Source of the DNA: Deltaproteobacteria bacterium
GTDB taxonomy: Bacteria > Desulfobacterota > Dissulfuribacteria > Dissulfuribacterales > DYLC01
Direction of reading: 5' to 3'
DNA: 64,000 bases
NCBI GenBank assembly: GCA_028695735.1
Contig: JAQVIJ010000003.1
Location: 1 to 64,000 of the forward strand
In this document: in pieces, positions 28,183 through 36,267 of the stretch
How positions within the stretch are numbered: position 1 is the stretch's first letter
How the letters are laid out: every line of letters begins with the position of its first letter
Position numbers and translations under genes: made by a program
Notes under the pieces: model-generated
Told to the model about the DNA's origin: nothing
The model's database searches: none
Seen by the model: the letters and a program-made list of their open reading frames with translations, nothing else

Positions 28183-28858
28183 TATCCTTGTCATAGAAGA
28201 CGACAAAGACATTCGAAAGGTCCTCAAGGACCAACTGGAGTTGGACGGCTTCTCCATTCTGGAGGCGGCCTCAGGCACAGAAGGGATGTATATATTTAAA
28301 AAAAGGCCTCCCGCCCTCATTCTATTGGACCTGAACCTTCCAGACCTGGACGGCATCAAGCTGTGCCAGATGATTCGTAATATCTCTGATGTGCCCATTA
28401 TCATGCTTACGGCGCGTGATGCCTTGGCGGACAAGGTGCGCGGTTTTGAGTGCGGGGCCGACGACTATCTGGTAAAACCCTTTGAATATCTGGAACTCAA
28501 GGCGCGTATTCTGGCGAATCTGCGCAGAAGGGCGGCCGCCCAAAAGGACGAATTGATATTTGAAAACCTCAGAATCTCGCTGAAAACAAGGGAGGTCTTT
28601 TTGAACGGCCAGGCTGTTCCCCTGACCCGTAAGGAGTATGACTTGCTGGAGTTGTTTGTAGTACAGCCCAACCGGGTGCTGGAGCGGGAATACATTGTGA
28701 GGCAACTCTGGCCCAACGGTGAGGTCTATGCCTGGAGCAGGGCCTTGGACGTCCACATTCGAAGACTGCGTCAGAAGATAGAAGCTGACCCGGAACGACC
28801 GCGGTTTATTGTGACACACCCAGGGGTGGGATATCGTTTTCAGACATCGCGGGATTAG
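28169..28858 (+). CDS. OmpR/PhoB-family response regulator
   Basis: 229 residues. The receiver domain has the acidic pair Asp11-Asp12, phospho-acceptor Asp54 in ILLDLNLPDLDG, the MLTAR switch threonine and VKPF lysine. The C-terminal winged helix (about 130-228) ends with PGVGYRFQ, typical of DNA-binding OmpR members. It is coupled to the heme-binding kinase and is its obvious partner. Targets are not shown by sequence; the siroheme protein 16 bases downstream is probably in the same operon, and the hcp-HAO cluster 2.7 kb on is a plausible target. Confidence 0.95.
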   Translation: MEHADILVIEDDKDIRKVLKDQLELDGFSILEAASGTEGMYIFKKRPPALILLDLNLPDLDGIKLCQMIRNISDVPIIMLTARDALADKVRGFECGADDYLVKPFEYLELKARILANLRRRAAAQKDELIFENLRISLKTREVFLNGQAVPLTRKEYDLLELFVVQPNRVLEREYIVRQLWPNGEVYAWSRALDVHIRRLRQKIEADPERPRFIVTHPGVGYRFQTSRD

Positions 28859-28874
28859 TCAAACCATAGAGCAT

Positions 28875-29519
28875 ATGTCGAATACCATTCAAAGATATCA
28901 GTTGACCTTTTGTGCCGGTGCAGACGGCTGCCATGAGAGGGCGGTCTTCTCCAGGGATTTTCACTCAAGACTTGCAACCCTATTGGAGGAGCTGTTTACC
29001 GGCCCCGATGGCCTCGCTGAAACGGCAGGACATGGGAAAAAGACCCACGGCGGTTTTCGTGTGGCGGTCTCTGACTGCCCCAATGCCTGTTCCAGGCCGC
29101 AGATCGTCGATATCGGGCTCATAGGCGCCAGTGAACCCCTTGTGACAGATGCCCAGTGTAAGGACTGCGGCGGCTGTGTGGAGGCATGTAAGGAGCAGGC
29201 CATAACCTTCTGGGATGGCGTCAGCTTCCCCATCATAGACGATGCCCTGTGTGTGCGATGCGGGGCATGTATTCGAGCCTGTCCAAGGGGTACCCTGCAG
29301 GAGCTGAGACACGGCTATCGCATTCTGGTGGGCGGCAGGCTGGGCAGGCATCCGCAATTGGGGACCGAGCTTTCAGGCATTTATGACGAGACAGAATCCC
29401 TTGAGCTGGTGCGTCGCATTGTCTCATGGTATTTGGCCAATGCCCGAGTGGGCGAGCGGCTGGCGGATGTGTTGAATAGGAATGCGAATGCCCTGAAGGA
29501 GATTCTAAAAAAGACATAG
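28875..29519 (+). CDS. small siroheme-type/ferredoxin iron-sulfur protein
   Basis: 214 residues. The first half has both cysteine pairs of a coupled siroheme-[4Fe-4S] centre: C-x5-C (CAGADGC, near 13-19) and C-x3-C (VSDCPNACSRP). The second half has two [4Fe-4S] ferredoxin motifs (CKDCGGCVEAC and CVRCGACIRACPRG). The layout matches the C-terminal half of sulfite and nitrite reductase subunits such as AsrC, but it lacks the N-terminal half that holds substrate residues. It may be an electron carrier or a partial reductase. Its place behind the heme kinase and regulator suggests redox control. Confidence 0.85.
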   Translation: MSNTIQRYQLTFCAGADGCHERAVFSRDFHSRLATLLEELFTGPDGLAETAGHGKKTHGGFRVAVSDCPNACSRPQIVDIGLIGASEPLVTDAQCKDCGGCVEACKEQAITFWDGVSFPIIDDALCVRCGACIRACPRGTLQELRHGYRILVGGRLGRHPQLGTELSGIYDETESLELVRRIVSWYLANARVGERLADVLNRNANALKEILKKT

Positions 29520-30389
<870 letters not shown>

Positions 30390-30399
30390 GTTACATCGA

Positions 30400-30477
30400 A
30401 TGCGAATACTAATTGCAGTTTTATTTACGGCTCGGAAAGAACAAAAGGACAGACACATTCCTGAACAACTTTTTTAA
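30400..30477 (+). pseudogene. 5' remnant of a second gene cassette
   Basis: Ten bases after the attC a frame opens ATGCGAATACTAATTGCAG (MRILIAVLFTARK), which looks like the start of a secreted protein. At about 30436 it runs into a repeat (AAGAACAAAAGGACAGACAC) found twice more downstream and stops at 30475-30477. The cassette seems to be cut off by the repeat array. Confidence 0.5.
30437..30459. repeat. 23-bp repeat C, copy 1
   Basis: AAGAACAAAAGGACAGACAC, then ATT; identical copies at 31102-31124 and 31298-31320. In the later copies it joins repeat B to repeat A. Confidence 0.8.
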
Positions 30478-30573
30478 CTAAATCTCCTGGGGCGGCAGCG
30501 GTGAAGCATTTGTTCCATGCGGCGCATAACTGCCAAGGAAGGAGGGGCGGTACAGACTCATCGTCATTGCGAG

Positions 30574-30600
30574 CCTGTCTGCGTGCAACGCACAGGCAGG
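30574..30600. repeat. 27-bp hairpin repeat, copy 1
   Basis: CCTGTCTGCGTG-CAA-CGCACAGGCAGG forms a near-perfect hairpin with G-U pairs and a CAA loop. An identical copy is at 58209-58235, more than 27 kb away. Confidence 0.85.
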
Positions 30601-30618
30601 ACGGCGATAGCCGCCGAA

Positions 30619-30646
30619 GTAGGGGCGACCGGCCGGTCGCCCCTAC
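30619..30646. repeat. 28-bp perfect palindrome
   Basis: GTAGGGGCGACCGG followed by its exact reverse complement CCGGTCGCCCCTAC. No spacer. It lies inside the repeat island between the 27-bp hairpin and repeat B copy 1. Similar GTAGGGGCGA palindromes are dispersed repeats in many environmental bacteria (family knowledge, not checked). Confidence 0.9.
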
Positions 30647-30658
30647 ATTCTTTGTACA

Positions 30659-30711
30659 GGGGATTGCTTCGCTTCGCTCGCAATGACAACCGCCTGTACC
30701 ATCGCAAGAAC
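30659..30711. repeat. repeat B, copy 1
   Basis: GGGGATTGCTTCGCTTCGCT, then CGCAATGACAACCGCCTGTACCATCGCAAGAAC. Copies: about 31055-31107 (same length) and about 31207-31302 (with a GC-rich insertion of about 43 bases). The GATTGCTTCGCTTCGCTCG core is a widespread dispersed element. Confidence 0.8.
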
Positions 30712-30967
30712 ACTGCAAAACTCCATGTCCAGAACGGGTGCCCTATCCATTCCTGATGTAATTTCACTAATGACGGATTGACCTGCTGGAATAATGAGCG
30801 GCGTTTCTGCCAATAAAAATCGTAGAATTGGCCTTTACCCTCTGTTAACCAAAGTTCAAAGGATATGTGGTCTTTTTGAAGCGTCGTTTACAGTTGGGCG
30901 TGGGGTTCCGGAGGGGCGAGGGTAGCCGGTGTTTGTGGAATAGGCGCCATGGAGGGCGCCGGCCCCA

Positions 30968-31374
30968 CATTACCGCCAAGGAGGGCGGTTATGTGGGGCA
31001 TGAAACAAATATCGGCTGCCCTCGCCCACAAAAACAAAAAAACATGTTATTAGTGGGGATTGCTTCGCTTCGCTCGCAATGACAACCGCCTGTACCATCG
31101 CAAGAACAAAAGGACAGACACATTACCGCCAAGAAGGGCGGTTATGTGGGGCATGGAACAAATGCCGGCTGCCCTCGCCCACAAAAACAAAAAACATGTT
31201 ATTAGTGGGGATTGCCTCGCTTCGCTCGCCTCGGCGCGAGCGCCCTTCTGGCCGAGGCCTCGGCGCGTGGCGCAATGACAACCGCCTGTGCCATCGCAAG
31301 AACAAAAGGACAGACACATTTTCCGCTAGGGAAGGGCGGTTATGTGGGGCATGGAACAAATACCGGCTGTCCTC
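30968..31374. repeat. imperfect tandem array of A-B-C repeat units
   Basis: Three units begin at 30968, 31121 and 31317 with CATTACCGCC (or CATTTTCCGC). Each has a short hairpin (CCGCC..GGCGG), GGTTATGTGGGGCATG, AACAAAT, a CGGCTG(C/T)CCTC segment, and a CCACAAAAACAAAA-type stretch. Units one and two continue with repeat B and the 23-base repeat C. Spacings are 153 and 196 bases, the difference being the insertion in the second repeat B. No gene is credible within. Confidence 0.75.
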
Positions 31375-31501
31375 CCCAAAAACAAAAAATCATGTTATAA
31401 TATTTGCAATATCATTCAATCATCTTGGCTGCATTGGTTTCCAACAGAAATTATTACTCTTATGGTAAATTCAATAGTGAAATTTTGTAATTGAGCCTTT
31501 C

Positions 31502-31515
31502 TTGACTTAAGTCAA
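31502..31515. promoter_or_regulatory. HcpR/FNR-type operator of hcp
   Basis: TTGACTTAAGTCAA is a perfect 14-bp palindrome of the TTGAC-N4-GTCAA form described for CRP/FNR-family HcpR regulators in deltaproteobacteria. Its centre (31508.5) is 41.5 bases before the start inferred from the -10 box, an ideal class II activator position. The regulator gene is not in the window. Confidence 0.8.
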
Positions 31516-31537
31516 GGCGCATTACCCCTTGTGCTGT

Positions 31538-31543
31538 TATCAT
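31538..31543 (+). promoter_or_regulatory. -10 box of the hcp promoter
   Basis: TATCAT, 5 of 6 matches to TATAAT; no independent -35, as expected when an activator bound at the palindrome replaces it. Transcription should begin near 31550, giving a leader of about 60 bases. Confidence 0.6.
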
Positions 31544-31611
31544 TGGAATCAACATTCTTAAATACGATGCAAATCGTGAAGTCAATAATCCCATGTAAAG
31601 GAGAATTCAAC

Positions 31612-33243
31612 ATGTTTTGTTTTCAGTGCGAACAGACGGCAAAGGGCGAAGGTTGCAAAATAATGGGTGTGTGCGGCAAGACAGCCGATGTGGCCGCCCT
31701 TCAGGACCTATTGATGTATGCCCTAAAGGGGCTGTCAGTGGTGGCCACAGAGGGCCGCAGGGTGGGTGTGGTGGACAGAAATGTCAATGTATTCACCTGT
31801 GAGGCCGTGTTTTCCACCCTTACCAATGTGGACTTTGATCCAGCCCGCATCGAGGCCTTGATTCGAAAGGCCGTGGAGCTGCGGGAGCAGTTGAAGGCCA
31901 AAGTCAAGGCCGCAGGCGGTAAGATCAATGAATCCATGGACGCCGTGAGTTTTCAGCCGGCTTCTGATACGGCAGGCCTGGTAAAACAGGGCGAAGAACA
32001 CGGTGTGCTCTCCAACGGCGGTATCGACCCTGACATCCGTTCCCTGCGCGAGACATTGGTCTATGGGCTCAAGGGTGTGGCCGCCTATGCCGATCACGCC
32101 CAGATTCTGGGGCAGGAGGACGACAAGGTCTATGCCTTTATTCATGAGGGATTGGCCGCCACTCTCAACAAGGACCTGACCCTCAATGACTGGGTGAATC
32201 TGGTGCTGCGCTGTGGTGAGGCCAATCTGCGGGCCATGGAGCTTCTGGATGCAGGAAACACCTCCACCTACGGCCATCCCACTCCCACAAAGGTGCCCCT
32301 GGGACACAAGAAGGGAAAGGCCATTCTGGTCTCCGGCCATGACCTCAAGGACCTGGAGGAGATTTTGAAACAGACCGAGGGCAAGGGAATTTATGTCTAT
32401 ACACACGGAGAGATGCTTCCCTGCCACGGATACCCAGGTTTGAAGAAATATGCCCATTTCTATGGCCATTATGGCACCGCCTGGCAGAATCAGGCCAAGG
32501 AGTTCGACAAGTTCCCTGGGGCCATTGTGATGACCACCAACTGCATTCAAAAGCCACTGGAGACCTACAAGGCCAATATCTTCACCAGCGGCCTGGTGGG
32601 CTGGCCTGGTGTCACTCACATTCAAAACAGGGACTTTACTCCGGCCATTCAAAGGGCCCTGGAGCTTTCAGGTTTTGCCGAAGACGAGGACAAGGGCTAT
32701 GTCATGACCGGTTTTGCCCGCAATGCAGTGCTTTCAGTGGCAGACAAGGTCATAGAGGCAGTCAAGGCCGGAAAGATAAGGCACTTCTTTTTGGTGGCGG
32801 GCTGTGACGGCGCCAAGCCAGGCAGAAACTACTACACCGAGTTTGTGGAGAAGGTGCCCCAGGACTGTATTGTGCTCACACTGGCCTGCGGAAAGTTTCG
32901 TTTCTTTGACAAGGACCTGGGCGATATCGGCGGTATTCCAAGGCTTTTGGACATCGGACAGTGCAACGATGCCTATTCAGCCATTCAGATAGCAGTGGCC
33001 CTGGCCAATGCCTTTGGTTGCAGCGTGAACGAGCTGCCCCTCTCTTTGGTGCTCTCCTGGTATGAGCAGAAGGCGGTGGCCATTCTTCTGACCCTTTTCC
33101 ATCTTGGAATCAAAAACATCAGGCTTGGGCCGAGTCTTCCAGCCTTTATCACGCCCAATGTCTTAAATGTCCTGGTGCAGAACTACAACATAAGGCCCAT
33201 TACCACGCCTGATGAGGACCTGAAGGCGATTCTCAACAAATAA
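31612..33243 (+). CDS. hcp: hybrid cluster protein (hydroxylamine / NO reductase)
   Basis: 543 residues. The N-terminal cysteines Cys3, Cys6, Cys15 and Cys21 (CFQCEQTAKGEGCKIMGVC) hold the cubane cluster. The C-terminal half has the hybrid-cluster ligands, e.g. GYPGLKKYAHFYGHYG, VAGCDGAKPGRNYYTEF, LACGKFRFF and GQCNDAYSAI. Hcp reduces hydroxylamine in vitro and is a high-affinity NO reductase or S-nitrosylase in E. coli. ATG 31612 is preceded by AAAGGAG; the longer frame reading from 31531 is leader. It is the first gene of a four-gene cluster under an FNR/HcpR-type box. Confidence 0.97.
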   Translation: MFCFQCEQTAKGEGCKIMGVCGKTADVAALQDLLMYALKGLSVVATEGRRVGVVDRNVNVFTCEAVFSTLTNVDFDPARIEALIRKAVELREQLKAKVKAAGGKINESMDAVSFQPASDTAGLVKQGEEHGVLSNGGIDPDIRSLRETLVYGLKGVAAYADHAQILGQEDDKVYAFIHEGLAATLNKDLTLNDWVNLVLRCGEANLRAMELLDAGNTSTYGHPTPTKVPLGHKKGKAILVSGHDLKDLEEILKQTEGKGIYVYTHGEMLPCHGYPGLKKYAHFYGHYGTAWQNQAKEFDKFPGAIVMTTNCIQKPLETYKANIFTSGLVGWPGVTHIQNRDFTPAIQRALELSGFAEDEDKGYVMTGFARNAVLSVADKVIEAVKAGKIRHFFLVAGCDGAKPGRNYYTEFVEKVPQDCIVLTLACGKFRFFDKDLGDIGGIPRLLDIGQCNDAYSAIQIAVALANAFGCSVNELPLSLVLSWYEQKAVAILLTLFHLGIKNIRLGPSLPAFITPNVLNVLVQNYNIRPITTPDEDLKAILNK

Positions 33244-33314
33244 CCTCTCCTCTCAAACTGAATCGGTGGCGGCCTTGGCCGCCGCTGAATTCAGTGACCC
33301 TTAGGAGATATTCA

Positions 33315-33578
33315 ATGAAATGCCCTGGACAAGACAGCCGTTATTGGAAGGGTGACGCCATCTATGAGATGAAGTGTCCACACTGTGGTGCGGGCATGGA
33401 GTTTTTCAAGGACGACCCTGTAAGAAGGTGTTCCAACTGTGGCAAACAGGTGCCCAATCCCAAACTGGATTTTGGTTGCGCCACATATTGCCCCTATGCC
33501 AAGGAGTGTCTTGGCAGCATATCCTTTGGAGATAAGGAATCAAAAAATGAAACGGATGCGAAAGATCATCGAGATTAA
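33315..33578 (+). CDS. small cysteine-rich zinc ribbon-like protein
   Basis: 87 residues. A leading CPGQDSRYW is followed by CPHCGAGMEFF and CSNCGKQVPNP, the four cysteines of a zinc ribbon, then CATYCPYAKECLG, a second cysteine cluster that could bind another metal or an iron-sulfur cluster. It sits between hcp and an iron-sulfur protein gene and overlaps the latter by 32 bases, so it probably acts with them in electron transfer or as an assembly factor. The exact role is unknown. GGAG precedes the ATG. Confidence 0.8.
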   Translation: MKCPGQDSRYWKGDAIYEMKCPHCGAGMEFFKDDPVRRCSNCGKQVPNPKLDFGCATYCPYAKECLGSISFGDKESKNETDAKDHRD

Positions 33579-34293
33579 CGAAGAATTGTGCAACGGCTGT
33601 GGTCAGTGTGTGCTGTCCTGTGCCGAAGGCGCCATAGCCATTATCGACGGCAAGGCCCGACTGGTGTCGGAGCGCTATTGTGATGGCCTTGGCGCATGTC
33701 TGGGTGAGTGCCCCACAGGCGCACTGAAGGTGGTGGAACGGGAGGCGGAGGATTTCGACGAACAGGCCGCCCATGAGTATGTCAATGCCCTGAAGGCCAA
33801 ACAACAGGCCCAGCCCATGGCCTGTGGCTGTCCTTCCACTCAAATAAGGCAGTTTAGCCCCGTTTCTTCCTCAATTAGCCCGTGTGAGGCGGCCAATCGG
33901 CCTGTATCTCACGAGAATACCCGGTCCTGTCTCAGTCACTGGCCTGTGCAGATTCGGCTCATTCCACCTTCGGCCCCGTTTTTGAAGGGCGCCCATCTCT
34001 TGATCGCAGCAGACTGTGTGCCAGTGGCCTATCCTGCCTTTCATACACACCTGCTCAAGGGTAGGACCGTTATGGTGGGCTGTCCCAAGTTCGATGACGC
34101 CCAGGAGTATGTGCAGCGCTTTGCCCAGATATTCAAGACAGCACAGATTCAGTCGGTAACCTTGGCCATTATGGAGGTGCCCTGTTGTTCGGCTATGGCA
34201 GGCATTCTGAACAAGGCCATGGAGGCGGCAGGGGTGACAGTGCCTGTCAAAAAGGTGGTGGTTACCGCACGCGGGGAGGCCCAAGGCCTTTAG
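33547..34293 (+). CDS. iron-sulfur protein with two ferredoxin motifs and a C-terminal domain, Hcp partner
   Basis: 248 residues. The N-terminal part binds [4Fe-4S] through CNGCGQCVLSC and CDGLGACLGECP (the last lacks one cysteine of a canonical motif). A proline- and serine-rich linker (about 95-140) leads to a C-terminal domain with LIAADCVPVAYPAFH, VGCPKFDD and VPCCSAM, whose cysteines could hold another cluster. Such proteins often adjoin hcp in anaerobes and may deliver electrons to it. AAGGAA lies before the ATG; an earlier start is less likely, as it would overlap far into the previous gene. Confidence 0.85.
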   Translation: MKRMRKIIEINEELCNGCGQCVLSCAEGAIAIIDGKARLVSERYCDGLGACLGECPTGALKVVEREAEDFDEQAAHEYVNALKAKQQAQPMACGCPSTQIRQFSPVSSSISPCEAANRPVSHENTRSCLSHWPVQIRLIPPSAPFLKGAHLLIAADCVPVAYPAFHTHLLKGRTVMVGCPKFDDAQEYVQRFAQIFKTAQIQSVTLAIMEVPCCSAMAGILNKAMEAAGVTVPVKKVVVTARGEAQGL

Positions 34294-34434
34294 GGTCGTA
34301 GGGTTCCCTTGAATTGCAAAAAGAAGGGGGGTGAGCATCAAAGAAAGACGATTTTGAAATCTAAAGGCGGCCATTAGAGGGTTTTTGTGTGTTTCTTTGC
34401 ATGTTTTTGAACGCTTGAACATTAGGAGGAGATC

Positions 34435-35736
34435 ATGTTTGAAATCAAAAAGATGTGTGTAGCTGGGACGATTTCATTGGCGTTTTTGGTGGGTTCTTTT
34501 GGTTTGGCGGCTGCCAAGCCCTCTGCCTGTGAGGACTGTCACGCCAAGATATCGCCAAAGATGGTGCAGGATTTTAACAGGGGCAAGATGTCTCAACATC
34601 TCACCTGTGAGGCCTGTCATGGCAGTGAACACCAGAATGAAAAGGATGTGGCCAAGGCCAAGCTCCCCACCATTGAGACCTGCAAGCAGTGCCACCCACA
34701 GCAGGCCAAGCAGTATTTAGACGGCAAGCATGCCCTTGGTCTGGTGGCCTTGAATGCCATGCCGTACACTCATATGCAGCCCAAGGCCTTTATGGAAGGC
34801 CAGAAGGGCTGTGGCGGCTGCCATACCTTGGGGTTGGCTACTCAGAAGGATAGGGAGACTGAGGGCCGCAAGTACTACAAATATGGCATGGACTGTCAGA
34901 ATTGTCATACCAGGCACGCCTTTTCCAAGGCCGAGGCCTCTGAGCCTGAGGCATGTATGACCTGTCACATGGGCTTTGACCATCCCCAGTGGGAGATGTG
35001 GTCAGGTTCCAAGCACGGCGTGACCTATCTGATGAACCGCACCATAGACCCCAAAAACAAGGACAGGGCGCCCAAGTGCCAGACCTGCCACATGCGTAAC
35101 GGCGACCATCGTGTCTTTTCTGCATGGGGCTTTTTGGCTGTGAGACTGCCTGAGGACGATGCGGAGTGGATGGGTTATCGGGCGACCATTCTAAAGGCCC
35201 TGGGTGTCCTGGACCCTGACGGCAAGCCCACAGGCAGACTGGATGTGGTCAAGGCAGGTAAGGTGGCTCGTCTGACCAAAGAGGACTTTGAGGCCGAGAG
35301 AAAGCGCATTGTGGAGGTATGTTATCAGTGCCATTCCCCCAACTTTGCCGATGAAAACATCAAGAATGCCGACAAGATGGTGAAGGAGGCGGATAAACTC
35401 TTTGCTGAGGCCATCGAGGTGGTGGCTGGTCTGTATAAGGACGGCATCATTCAGCAAAAGAAGGGGCAGCCCTATGCCTATCCGGATCTCCTGACCTTCT
35501 ATGATGTGAACACCAAGGTGGAGGAGGTGCTCTACGAGATGTTCATGGACCACAGAATGAAGGCATTCCAGGCCAATTTCCACATGAACCCCGATTATTC
35601 CACCTGGTATGGCTATGCCAAGATGGTGAAGGATGTGGTGGAGATCAAGGAATTGGCGAAGGAGATGAGGGCTATGCATGCTGAGGGCAAGGCCCCTGAA
35701 AAGGCATCTCAACCTGCTGCCAAGACAAAGAAGTAA
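34435..35736 (+). CDS. octaheme hydroxylamine oxidoreductase-like cytochrome c
   Basis: 433 residues with a signal peptide (about 1-27) and eight CxxCH heme motifs, with heme-binding histidines at 36, 62, 87, 130, 158, 178, 219 and 300. This is the HAO/ONR family: in family members heme 4 (here CGGCH) is the catalytic one. The epsilon-HAO subgroup of anaerobes is thought to reduce nitrite or hydroxylamine to ammonium; which direction applies here cannot be seen. No membrane anchor follows, so it is a soluble periplasmic enzyme. TAGGAGGAGATC precedes the ATG. It is probably co-regulated with hcp upstream. Confidence 0.9.
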   Translation: MFEIKKMCVAGTISLAFLVGSFGLAAAKPSACEDCHAKISPKMVQDFNRGKMSQHLTCEACHGSEHQNEKDVAKAKLPTIETCKQCHPQQAKQYLDGKHALGLVALNAMPYTHMQPKAFMEGQKGCGGCHTLGLATQKDRETEGRKYYKYGMDCQNCHTRHAFSKAEASEPEACMTCHMGFDHPQWEMWSGSKHGVTYLMNRTIDPKNKDRAPKCQTCHMRNGDHRVFSAWGFLAVRLPEDDAEWMGYRATILKALGVLDPDGKPTGRLDVVKAGKVARLTKEDFEAERKRIVEVCYQCHSPNFADENIKNADKMVKEADKLFAEAIEVVAGLYKDGIIQQKKGQPYAYPDLLTFYDVNTKVEEVLYEMFMDHRMKAFQANFHMNPDYSTWYGYAKMVKDVVEIKELAKEMRAMHAEGKAPEKASQPAAKTKK

Positions 35737-35788
35737 TGTTTTCGAGGGAATAGCCAATACATGGCTGTTTCCGGTTGATGAATAACCA

Positions 35789-35832
35789 CGGTGTTCTCGA
35801 GTGCGTAAATGCACTTGGGAACACCGTTTTTT
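35789..35832 (+). terminator. Rho-independent terminator after the HAO-like gene
   Basis: CGGTGTTC (35789-35796) pairs with GAACACCG (35819-35826), with a second inner stem (GTGC..GCAC) in the loop, then six T. Ends the hcp-HAO cluster. Confidence 0.93.
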
Positions 35833-35977
35833 ATTTTGCGGAATATTTAAATTCCGTTGCCGTCATCTTCGTCTCTTCAGAACCCTCTCTCATAATTGGG
35901 TTGTCTATCGCTTTTTCTTCTAATCCTACTGAGATGTAATTGGCTGATATTGAATTGGCTTGGTATGGGCGGGCCTC

Positions 35978-36133
35978 GTGCCTGTTCGTTATAATGCGTA
36001 CCGGGCTGCTATGGAGATTCAGGCATTAAATGTGATGGTTGGAGCATTGCCCGCCAAGGTGCGCGAATTAGTTGAAGAATGGGCGGAACTCCACAAGGAT
36101 GAATTGCTGGAAATGTGGAATGTTAATAGCTGA
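35978..36133 (+). pseudogene. 3' remnant of a DUF4160-family gene
   Basis: In one frame this stretch reads VPVRYNAYRAAMEIQALNV, then GALPAKVRELVEEWAELH, KDELLEMWN and a stop at 36131-36133. That is the C-terminal end of DUF4160-type proteins, which are common in toxin-antitoxin-like loci. The N-terminal half is absent: upstream the frame no longer matches. It is probably a degraded mobile gene. Rest of the 35837-36218 stretch: AT-rich, nothing else seen. Confidence 0.5.
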
Positions 36134-36218
36134 ACGAATCCACTCTCAAAAAAATCAGGTCAGATAAAGGTATGGCGGAATTTGTGGGTATTTTCCCCTT
36201 TATTGTAAACATAAAATA

Positions 36219-36237
36219 GTTTATATGTATTATAAAC
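36219..36237. promoter_or_regulatory. perfect inverted repeat, candidate operator
   Basis: GTTTATA-TGTAT-TATAAAC, two perfect 7-bp arms 5 bases apart, 31 bases before the chosen start of the globin-coupled sensor gene. Its position and symmetry fit a dimeric regulator's operator; the cognate regulator is unknown. Confidence 0.5.
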
Positions 36238-36267
36238 TTACACGAAGTAAAAATGGAGATGATGTCC

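Noticed and set aside
30437-31374. CRISPR-like array
   Set aside because: Units are long (153-196 bases), the intervals are not unique spacers, and no cas genes or regular short repeats are present.
30501-31470. Several open frames of 60-130 codons over the repeat island on both strands
   Set aside because: They simply translate the repeats, differ between copies and lack ribosome binding sites.
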